This document shows positions 1 to 5,895 of a stretch of DNA of 5,895 nt, piece after piece. Every line of letters starts with the position of its first letter. Position 1 is the stretch's first letter. The stretch lies in assembly GCA_016927635.1 (NCBI GenBank), contig JAFGMJ010000157.1, positions 1 to 5,895 on the forward strand, read 5' to 3'. The translations under genes were made by a program, and so were the position numbers. The stretch comes from Actinomycetota bacterium. Lineage in GTDB: Bacteria > Actinomycetota > Humimicrobiia > Humimicrobiales > Humimicrobiaceae. The notes under the pieces are model-generated. The model was not told where the DNA came from and ran no database searches. It saw only the letters and a program-made list of their open reading frames with translations.

Positions 1-15
1 TATTTATTTTTAAAA

Positions 16-22
16 GAAAGGG
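16..22 (+). promoter_or_regulatory. Weak, distant ribosome binding site of the hydrolase gene
   Basis: The purine run GAAAGGG ends 13 bases before the ATG at 36, longer than the usual 5-9 base spacing. It is the only Shine-Dalgarno-like stretch upstream of the start within the window. The rest of the 35-base leader is almost all A and T. The promoter of this gene, if it has its own, cannot be judged because the window begins here. Confidence 0.5.
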
Positions 23-35
23 TTTTATAAAAAAT

Positions 36-1025
36 ATGAAAAAGATCTCAAAAAAAGCAAAAGCAGGTATTTTATCATTGATTTCAATTCTATTGATAAT
101 TATAGTAGCATTTTTTTCATACTGGGCATATACATCATATTCTATCAAAAAGTTTGCCGGCCTAGAGCCGCATAAAATGGAGCTGGAAGGTGATTTTATA
201 AAACTCAGGGGAGCCGACATTTATTATATTGAAAAGAAGGCAACTTCCGGCCAGGAAGGTTTAAAAAAAGAAACGAAAAATATAATTCTTGTTCATGGCC
301 TGGGCGGAGGAGTATTTACATTCAGAAACAACATCGATGCTATTGCAGATTCTGGCTTTAATGTCTATGCGATTGATTTAAAAGGTTTTGGATATTCTGA
401 AAGGCTTTTAAAATCTGATTATTCCCATGAGGAGCAGGCAGAAATACTGCTTGAATTCATGGAGGAAAAAAAGATCAAAAGCGCCACTGTGGCGGGACAT
501 TCAATGGGCGGTAGGATATCAATTATAGCATTTGACAAGCAGCCCGTAAAATTTGACGGGCTGATTTTAATAGACAGCGCAGGTCTTGAAGAAAACGGAG
601 CTCCTGTATTTGCTTCAATTCTGGGGCAGCCTTTTGTCGATATTTTGTATTACAATATCTTTTTAAACAGTGAACGGTTTAAAGATTTTTTAAGCTCTGC
701 CTTTTACAGCAAAGACTTTGTAAATAGCGAGGTGGCCTCTAATTATCTTGAGCCCTTTAAAGTCAAAAACACAAATCTTGCATACAGATATATTCTTAAG
801 GGCAATACCCCTTATGATATTAAATCAGCGCTTTCTAAAATAAATATACCGGTGCTCATAGTGTGGGGCCAAAATGACGGATGGATAGATATCAAAAACG
901 CATATGCTTTCAACAATCTTATTGCAGGCAGCAGTATTGTAATAATAGAAAATGCAGGGCATGTGCCAATGGAGGAGCAGGCAGAAGAGTTTAACTCTGC
1001 TGTGCTATCATTTATATACAAGTGA
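36..1025 (+). CDS. Membrane-anchored alpha/beta hydrolase
   Basis: This 329-residue protein looks like an alpha/beta-hydrolase-fold enzyme. A Lys-rich N-terminus is followed by a hydrophobic stretch at about residues 11-33, with no lipobox or clear signal-peptidase site, so I read it as an N-terminal anchor with the catalytic domain outside the membrane. The oxyanion-hole motif HGLGGG starts at His87. The nucleophile elbow GHSMGG places the catalytic Ser at 156. The acid is probably Asp281 (WGQND) and the base His309 (NAGHVPMEE). Residues about 184-255 form the variable cap region that sets substrate choice. The length is normal for the family. The ATG at 36 is preferred because it keeps the hydrophobic segment; the next Met is residue 48, beyond it. 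The substrate cannot be told: esterase, lipase, C-C hydrolase and haloalkane dehalogenase-like enzymes share these motifs. The gene ends 114 bases before the large activase gene, which has its own promoter, so a shared pathway is not implied. Confidence 0.93.
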   Translation: MKKISKKAKAGILSLISILLIIIVAFFSYWAYTSYSIKKFAGLEPHKMELEGDFIKLRGADIYYIEKKATSGQEGLKKETKNIILVHGLGGGVFTFRNNIDAIADSGFNVYAIDLKGFGYSERLLKSDYSHEEQAEILLEFMEEKKIKSATVAGHSMGGRISIIAFDKQPVKFDGLILIDSAGLEENGAPVFASILGQPFVDILYYNIFLNSERFKDFLSSAFYSKDFVNSEVASNYLEPFKVKNTNLAYRYILKGNTPYDIKSALSKINIPVLIVWGQNDGWIDIKNAYAFNNLIAGSSIVIIENAGHVPMEEQAEEFNSAVLSFIYK

Positions 1026-1067
1026 TATTTTGGACATGATTATTATTTAAACAGCCGTTTACTTGTT

Positions 1068-1096
1068 TTGATATATTTTCTTTTAATCATTATAAT
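1068..1096 (+). promoter_or_regulatory. Sigma-70-type promoter of the large activase gene
   Basis: A -35 box TTGATA (1068-1073) and a perfect -10 box TATAAT (1091-1096) are separated by exactly 17 bases, and the surrounding sequence is very AT-rich. Transcription would start near 1103, giving a 5' leader of about 37 bases before the TTG start. This lies in the 114-base gap after the hydrolase gene, so the activase and the overlapping transporter gene probably form their own transcription unit. No hairpin with a T-run is visible between 1026 and this promoter, so read-through from the hydrolase gene is also possible. I see no clear operator or riboswitch in the short leader. Confidence 0.72.
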
Positions 1097-1123
1097 ACCT
1101 TAGGTTCATAGCAAAAAATATTC

Positions 1124-1130
1124 AGAAGGG
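1124..1130 (+). promoter_or_regulatory. Ribosome binding site that decides the TTG start
   Basis: AGAAGGG lies 9 bases upstream of the TTG at 1140. It supports that non-ATG codon as the start: the encoded N-terminus (RYYIGYDIG) then begins directly at the first beta strand of the ATPase fold, as in related activases. A later start would cut into the nucleotide-binding motif. Confidence 0.8.
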
Positions 1131-1139
1131 AATCAGACT

Positions 1140-4100
1140 TTGCGATATTACATAGGTTACGATATTGGCGCAATCAGCGTAAACAGGGCAGTCATAGATG
1201 AAAAAAACAATATTATAGATGTGATGCCTTACACAAGGCACTATGGAGAACCGGCAAAACTTATTGCCAGGGACCTGGAGCAAATTTCAGAAGTAAGAAG
1301 AATAACACAAAAGGCAAAAATTGCATTTACAGGACTTGGCGGAAAGGCACTTTCAGAAGTGCTGGAAGCCGAATTTATAAATGAGATAGAAGCTTTAACC
1401 ACTTCCGTGAAAATACTTAATCCCGGTATTCATACAGTAATAGAAATAGGAGGCCAGGATTCAAAATTCATAGACCTTGCAGCAGGAGACTATGCAATGA
1501 ATGAATTGTGCGCTGCGGGCACGGGCTCATTTCTTGACCAGCAGGCCTCAAGGTTTGGCCTTACTATTGAAGAGTTCTGCCAGCTTGCCCTCAAGTCTGA
1601 AAAACCCTCTACAATTGCCGGCAGGTGCAGCGTTTTTGCAAAATCCGATATGATACACCTTCAGCAGGAAGCTGCAAAAGATGAGGATATTGCGCTTGGA
1701 TTGTGTTACGCTATGGCCCGAAGCTTTAAGTCAGGTATTGTAAAAGGCAAAAAGTTCGTGCCGCCGATAATTTTTCTTGGCGGAGTGTCTTTTAACCAGG
1801 CAATGATAAGGGCTTTCAAAGATATACTTAAGGAAGACATATTTGTTCCGCGCCACAATGAGTCTTTTGGTGCAGCAGGCGCTGCACTTGCGCTAATACA
1901 AAAGGATGCCTCAGAAGGTAAAATTAAGGCCCTGTCAAATACCGGAGGACAGGATAATAATGATATGGCATACGAGCCAGCATCTTTAAACGCCCACGGA
2001 CCTGACTGTGACTTGGCAGATCTTTTAAAAGCAAAACAGGCTCTTGAAAAATATAATCTGCATCATGAATATAAAAAGGAGACATTTGCTCCTTTAAGTC
2101 TGGAAAAGTCTCTCCTGCCTGACCCGGAAAGTGAAAAAAGCAGCCCTGATGATTATTTTTTAAAAAATTGTCCTGAAGGCTTGGAAGCAGACGCATATAT
2201 CGGAATAGACGTGGGCTCCATAAGCACAAATGTAGTTGCCATTGACAGGCAAAAGCGATTAATACAAAAAGTCTATTTAAGGACGGCAGGCAGGCCCATA
2301 GAAGCAGTCAGGAAAGGCATCGCCATAATAGGAGATAGCATAGGGGATAAAATAAATGTAAAAGCTGTCGGCACCACAGGCTCAGGAAGATATCTTATCG
2401 GGGACCTTGTCGGAGCCGATACAATAATAAACGAGATAACTGCACAGGCTACGGCAGCCGCCGATATTGATCCTGGAGTGGACACCATTTTTGAAATAGG
2501 GGGCCAGGATTCCAAATATATAGCTCTTGAAAAAGGTGTAGTAGTAGACTTTGAGATGAATAAAATATGCGCTGCGGGCACGGGCTCATTTCTTGAAGAG
2601 CAATCGGAAAGATTTGATGTAAAAATACAGGATTTTGGCGACCGCGCGCTGAGTGCAAAAGCTCCGTTAAACCTTGGAGAGAGATGCACTGTTTTCATGG
2701 AGACAAATGTATACTCGCATTACCAGAAAGGAGCCTGCATAGAAGACATTCTCGGAGGGCTGGCTTACTCCATTGCAATAAATTATATTAACAGGGTTGT
2801 GGCGCGCAAAAAAATAGGAAATAAAATATTTTTCCAGGGCGCTGTCGCTTTTAACAGGTCAGTGGTCGCTGCTTTTGAAAATTATCTTGGAAAAAGCATA
2901 ATAGTGCCTCCCAATCATGAAGTGACCGGCGCAATAGGAACTGCAATAAAAGCAATGGAAAATGCGCCTGCATCATCAAAATTCAGGGGTTTTGAAAAAA
3001 TAAAGGATATTAAATATTCACAGAGCTCTTTTGAATGCAGGGGCTGTCCAAATGTTTGCGAGATAAAGAAAGTCACAATAGAAAATGCTGAACCACTTTA
3101 TTACGGCGGAAGATGCGAAAAATACGAAAAGAAAAAAACAGGCAGTAAAAAAATCACAGATCTTTTTGCCCAGAGAGATGACATATTAATAAATTCATAT
3201 AAAAGGTCTCTTGAAGCCGGACAAAAAAATAAAGCTGCCAAACCTGGCGCAATGCAGATAAATGGCAATACAGATACTTCAGTTAAAATAAATGATGAAA
3301 ATGTATCCGGGAAAATAAAGATAGGCATACCGTATACTATGCTGACTTATGAGTTCTATCCTTTCTGGGATGCTTTTTTTACAGAGCTTGGAATGGAAGT
3401 TGTGCTTTCTGAGAAGACCAATAAAAAAATCATAAATGACGGACTTTCATTTGTTGTTGCAGAAACATGTTTTCCGATGAAAGTCGTTCTTGGGCATGTC
3501 AAAAACCTTCTTGACAGGGGAGTCGACTATATATTCATACCCGGCATAAGAGACATGCCATGTACAGATGACAGGATAGAGGGTTCAAGGACAGGAAGCT
3601 ATCCATGTCCTTTCGTGCAGGGCATTTCAACATTTGTCAAGGCCTCCATGGATATAGACCATTCAAAAATACTTGACCCGCTTATAAATTTCAGCTTCAG
3701 GGAATATTTAAAGAATGAGCAGCTTTACAATCTTGGGAAAAAGCTTGGCAGCAGGCGGGCCCTTATCAATAAAGCCATAACAGCGGCATATAAAGCCCAG
3801 CAGTATTTCTATGATGAAATAAGGCAAAAAGGAAGGCAGTTTTTTGAAAGCTTAAAGAAAGACCAGCTTGCAGCAGTAATAATAAGCAGGCCATACAATA
3901 GTTGTGATGCAAATATAAGCATGGATATACCTGGAAAGCTCAGGGATGCGGGTATACAGGCTGTCCCTCTTGATTACCTTCCCCTTGAAAGCGTTGACAT
4001 ATTTGACCAGTGGTCAAATATGTACTGGGAGTTCGGGGACAGGATTTTAAGCGCTGTAGAGATTATAAAAAAAGACAGGCGCCTTTATCCTGTTTATATT

Positions 4101-5693
4101 ACAAACTTTGGATGCGGCCCGGACTCTTTTATAATGCAGTATTTTGAGCGTGAGATAGACAGACCTTACTTAAAAATAGAAATAGACGAACACACTGCGG
4201 GCGCAGGCGTCATAACAAGATGCGAGGCCTTTCTTGATTCGCTTGACAATATTAAAAAACTTCATGCATTGCCGCAAAAACAAAAAAGACCCGGCAATAA
4301 AAAAGAGCCCGCATTCAAAAGAAAGGCAGGCAGGAAAATCTTTATTCCGCATATGGGAGACGGCTCTTATGCCATTAAAGCTGCTTTTAAATCAGCCGGC
4401 ATAGACGCAGAGGTGATGCTTTCTGATTACGAGACACTTGAACTTGGAAGAAAATATACTCTTGGAAAAGAATGCTATCCGTATATTGTAACAACTGGAG
4501 ATATTTTAAAGACCCTTAAGCACAATGACCCAGAAAAGTGCGCCTTTCTTATGCCTCTTACCCACGGTCCATGCCGTTTTGGCCAGTATAACAAGATGCA
4601 AAAAATACTTCTTGATGAGCTCGGTTATGACGTTCCCATAATAGCGCCTGGCGCCATTGAAAGTTCACAGTTTTATAAAGAATATGACATGCAGGGCAGG
4701 AAAGGTTTAAATCTTTACCTAAAGGCCCTGGCGGGTGTGATAACTATAGATTATTTGAATAAATTTTTAAGGAAAAAAAGGCCATATGAGGCACAAAAAG
4801 GCGAATCGGATAGGATTTATGAAAGCCTTCTTAAAAAAGTTATCCAAAGTATTGAGCAGCCGCAGGGCAGCGATATAATCGAGGTGCTGACTTCAATACT
4901 GCAGCTTGCTGTTTATGAGTTTGAAGATATTAAATCAGAAACAGCCTTAAAGCCTTTGATCGGAGTTGTGGGTGAGATATATGTCAGAAATCACCCTTAC
5001 AGCAATAATGAGCTTGTGAGGAAAATAGAGGAAATGGGAGGCGAGGTCGAGCTGCCTGATTTCAGCGAATGGGCTTATCATACCAACGCTACAGGCAGGC
5101 TTGATATATCAATAAAGCAAAAAGATGTTTTGTATAAGATTTTTACCGGCTTTAAACCTGCATATGCTTCATTTAACGGCAATGGCTCAAAACATGATTT
5201 CAACGCAAAAACTGAATTTAAAGAGATTGCAAGGCTTTTGCCCAATCTTGCCGGGGGAGCCAAATTTTATATTGCCAACAGGTTGTTCAAAAAGCTTCTT
5301 GACAGATATCATGTTAAACTTGAAAGGCCTTTAAAAAACAATAACTTGATAAGCACTGAAGCCGAAAATATTTATGACATCTGGGATAATGCAGAACCCT
5401 ATATAATCAAATGGTTTGGAGAAGCGGCCCTGAGTATAGGAAAATCAATAGAATGGATTAAAAAAGATATTGACGGCATAGTAAACGTACTTCCCTTTAC
5501 ATGCATGCCGGGCACTATGGTGACTGCCGCCTCAAAAAGCATCAGGGAAAAATATAAAACGCCCTGGTTAAACCTTGCATTTGACGGCCTTGAGCAGGGA
5601 ACGACAGAAACAAGGCTTGAAGCTTTCATGTACCAGGCAAAACAGCATAAAATTGCAAAGGCTGGCAATAAAGAAGATACAAATGTCAAATAA
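1140..5693 (+). CDS. Giant acyl-CoA dehydratase activase-like protein: two BadF-type ATPase modules fused to DUF2229 and HgdB-like regions
   Basis: This 1517-residue cytoplasmic protein belongs to the large 'CoA-substrate-specific enzyme activase' family. ATPase module 1 (about 3-255) has the phosphate loop DIGAISVN at 8, EIGGQDSK near 102 and cluster cysteines C124 (CAAGTGSF) and C163 (GRCSVF). A polar linker spans about 256-350. Module 2 (351-610) has DVGSISTN at 357, TGSGR at 413, EIGGQDSK, and C477 and C516. A motif C633-x2-C-x3-C640 plus GGRC659 follows, then a Lys-rich linker. The DUF2229-type region (about 725-1040) has ETCFPMK (C777), C808, YPC823 and FGCGPDSF (C992). After a basic linker (about 1043-1065), the C-terminal COG3581-like region has KECYP (C1112), HGPC1145 and FTC1455MPG. 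Related small activases hydrolyse ATP to push one electron from a [4Fe-4S] cluster into a dehydratase or reductase; donor, substrate and product here are unknown. I infer that donor and acceptor modules share one chain. The frame is intact, the start is TTG, and length is at or slightly above the usual 1400-1500 residues. The family call is firm; the reaction is not. Confidence 0.93.
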   Translation: MRYYIGYDIGAISVNRAVIDEKNNIIDVMPYTRHYGEPAKLIARDLEQISEVRRITQKAKIAFTGLGGKALSEVLEAEFINEIEALTTSVKILNPGIHTVIEIGGQDSKFIDLAAGDYAMNELCAAGTGSFLDQQASRFGLTIEEFCQLALKSEKPSTIAGRCSVFAKSDMIHLQQEAAKDEDIALGLCYAMARSFKSGIVKGKKFVPPIIFLGGVSFNQAMIRAFKDILKEDIFVPRHNESFGAAGAALALIQKDASEGKIKALSNTGGQDNNDMAYEPASLNAHGPDCDLADLLKAKQALEKYNLHHEYKKETFAPLSLEKSLLPDPESEKSSPDDYFLKNCPEGLEADAYIGIDVGSISTNVVAIDRQKRLIQKVYLRTAGRPIEAVRKGIAIIGDSIGDKINVKAVGTTGSGRYLIGDLVGADTIINEITAQATAAADIDPGVDTIFEIGGQDSKYIALEKGVVVDFEMNKICAAGTGSFLEEQSERFDVKIQDFGDRALSAKAPLNLGERCTVFMETNVYSHYQKGACIEDILGGLAYSIAINYINRVVARKKIGNKIFFQGAVAFNRSVVAAFENYLGKSIIVPPNHEVTGAIGTAIKAMENAPASSKFRGFEKIKDIKYSQSSFECRGCPNVCEIKKVTIENAEPLYYGGRCEKYEKKKTGSKKITDLFAQRDDILINSYKRSLEAGQKNKAAKPGAMQINGNTDTSVKINDENVSGKIKIGIPYTMLTYEFYPFWDAFFTELGMEVVLSEKTNKKIINDGLSFVVAETCFPMKVVLGHVKNLLDRGVDYIFIPGIRDMPCTDDRIEGSRTGSYPCPFVQGISTFVKASMDIDHSKILDPLINFSFREYLKNEQLYNLGKKLGSRRALINKAITAAYKAQQYFYDEIRQKGRQFFESLKKDQLAAVIISRPYNSCDANISMDIPGKLRDAGIQAVPLDYLPLESVDIFDQWSNMYWEFGDRILSAVEIIKKDRRLYPVYITNFGCGPDSFIMQYFEREIDRPYLKIEIDEHTAGAGVITRCEAFLDSLDNIKKLHALPQKQKRPGNKKEPAFKRKAGRKIFIPHMGDGSYAIKAAFKSAGIDAEVMLSDYETLELGRKYTLGKECYPYIVTTGDILKTLKHNDPEKCAFLMPLTHGPCRFGQYNKMQKILLDELGYDVPIIAPGAIESSQFYKEYDMQGRKGLNLYLKALAGVITIDYLNKFLRKKRPYEAQKGESDRIYESLLKKVIQSIEQPQGSDIIEVLTSILQLAVYEFEDIKSETALKPLIGVVGEIYVRNHPYSNNELVRKIEEMGGEVELPDFSEWAYHTNATGRLDISIKQKDVLYKIFTGFKPAYASFNGNGSKHDFNAKTEFKEIARLLPNLAGGAKFYIANRLFKKLLDRYHVKLERPLKNNNLISTEAENIYDIWDNAEPYIIKWFGEAALSIGKSIEWIKKDIDGIVNVLPFTCMPGTMVTAASKSIREKYKTPWLNLAFDGLEQGTTETRLEAFMYQAKQHKIAKAGNKEDTNVK
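1509..1537 (+). repeat. Exact 29-base direct repeat, copy 1 (ATPase module 1, cluster-cysteine loop)
   Basis: These 29 bases begin at the codon of C124 and encode CAAGTGSFL plus two bases of the next codon. They are identical to 2568-2596 in module 2, including every wobble base, while the flanking codons differ. The protein motif is conserved across the family, which explains the amino-acid match but not the identical synonymous codons. Confidence 0.95.
2568..2596 (+). repeat. Exact 29-base direct repeat, copy 2 (ATPase module 2, cluster-cysteine loop)
   Basis: This is the second copy of the repeat, starting at the codon of C477, 1059 bases (353 codons) after copy 1 and in the same reading frame. 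A shorter near-match also covers the EIGGQDSK codons upstream of each copy. The repeat is internal to one gene and is not a mobile-element end. Confidence 0.95.
5671..5676 (+). promoter_or_regulatory. Ribosome binding site of the overlapping transporter gene
   Basis: AAGAAG sits inside the last codons of the activase gene, 6 bases before the ATG at 5683. It is weak compared with AGGAGG, so translation may rely on ribosomes finishing the upstream gene. It favours the ATG at 5683 over an in-frame TTG at 5653. Confidence 0.5.
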
Positions 5694-5895
5694 GGCAACC
5701 CAGGCCAAAGTACTTTTTTTTATTTTCACCTTATTCGGTGTTGCGTATACAGCTATTGACACTTTGATACCTTTGATATCAGAACAGCTTGGCATCGGTT
5801 TTGACAAAATAGGCCTTATACTCTTTGCAAGCTCAAGCATTTCGCTTGCTGCTACTTTTCTTGCAGGAAGGTTTTCAGATAAATACGATATTAAA
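5683..5895 (+). CDS. N-terminal part of a major facilitator superfamily transporter (cut by the window edge)
   Basis: The open frame from the ATG at 5683 runs 71 codons to the window edge with no stop, so the 3' end lies outside. The product starts with a short polar N-terminus (MSNKATQAK). A hydrophobic helix follows at about residues 9-33, then a short loop (SEQLGIGFDKIG), then a second helix at about 43-60. The loop after it reads GRFSDKYDIK, which matches MFS motif A (G-x3-D-[RK]) between helices 2 and 3. This layout is typical of 12-helix MFS proteins of the inner membrane. The gene starts 11 bases before the end of the activase gene in a different frame, which suggests co-transcription and translational coupling. 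Cargo and direction cannot be read from this fragment; a metabolite carrier linked to the activase's substrate is a guess from position only. Confidence 0.85.
   Translation, partial: MSNKATQAKVLFFIFTLFGVAYTAIDTLIPLISEQLGIGFDKIGLILFASSSISLAATFLAGRFSDKYDIK

Noticed and set aside
1026..1067. Possible terminator after the hydrolase gene
   Set aside because: The only palindrome seen is a 4-base stem (AAAC/GTTT), too weak, and there is no GC-rich hairpin followed by a T-run.
2273..2698. 141-codon minus-strand open frame
   Set aside because: It lies wholly opposite ATPase module 2, whose frame carries clear family motifs. It has no ribosome binding site or recognisable domain. The same holds for the other minus-strand frames across 1924-5334.
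813..4938. A 13-base match (GATATTAAATCAG) in the hydrolase gene and again late in the activase gene
   Set aside because: Two copies of a short AT-rich word in coding sequence, in unrelated contexts, are expected by chance.
5125..5334. 69-codon plus-strand frame inside the activase gene
   Set aside because: It is out of frame within a conserved coding region and has no supporting start signal or domain.
5568..5840. 90-codon minus-strand open frame across the activase/MFS junction
   Set aside because: It is antisense to two well-supported genes, and its product reads as a mirror of their hydrophobic codons. The plus-strand MFS motif A decides the strand.
1..5895. CRISPR arrays, tRNA/rRNA genes, insertion sequence ends or attachment sites
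   Set aside because: No regularly spaced repeats, RNA-like folds, terminal inverted repeats or transposase or integrase motifs were seen; nearly all the window is coding.

Overview
The window carries three protein-coding genes on the + strand of an AT-rich bacterial genome. Arginine is mostly AGG/AGA and isoleucine is often ATA. Ribosome binding sites are purine-rich (AGAAGGG type), and one gene starts with TTG. The central gene belongs to the 2-hydroxyacyl-CoA dehydratase / benzoyl-CoA reductase activator superfamily, which uses oxygen-sensitive iron-sulfur clusters, so the host is probably an anaerobe. The sequence alone does not fix the phylum.

Layout: (1) 36-1025 encodes an alpha/beta hydrolase with an N-terminal membrane anchor and a recognisable Ser156-Asp281-His309 triad. 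(2) 1026-1139 is a 114-base intergenic gap with no convincing terminator. It holds a near-consensus sigma-70-type promoter (TTGATA, 17-base spacer, TATAAT) and a good Shine-Dalgarno site in front of a TTG start. (3) 1140-5693 encodes a 1517-residue protein. It has two BadF/BadG/BcrA/BcrD-type ATPase modules in tandem, a cysteine-motif linker, a DUF2229-type region and a C-terminal COG3581-like region, the last two resembling the D-component (HgdB-like) of 2-hydroxyacyl-CoA dehydratases. (4) 5683 to the window edge is the first 71 codons of a major facilitator superfamily (MFS) transporter. It overlaps the large gene by 11 bases and is probably translated from the same mRNA.

The point of interest is the large protein. 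In the classical system a homodimeric ATPase (HgdC type) holds one [4Fe-4S] cluster between its subunits and passes electrons to a separate dehydratase. Here two ATPase modules and HgdB-like, cysteine-bearing modules share one chain. Both ATPase modules keep the two cluster cysteines at exactly the spacing I recall for HgdC (39 residues). The chain could therefore be a self-contained ATP-driven low-potential electron-transfer machine. This architecture is known as a family in anaerobes, but to my knowledge its reaction is not established. No separate HgdA/HgdB or BcrB/BcrC partner lies in the window. The overlapping transporter gene is the best local hint that a small molecule is involved.
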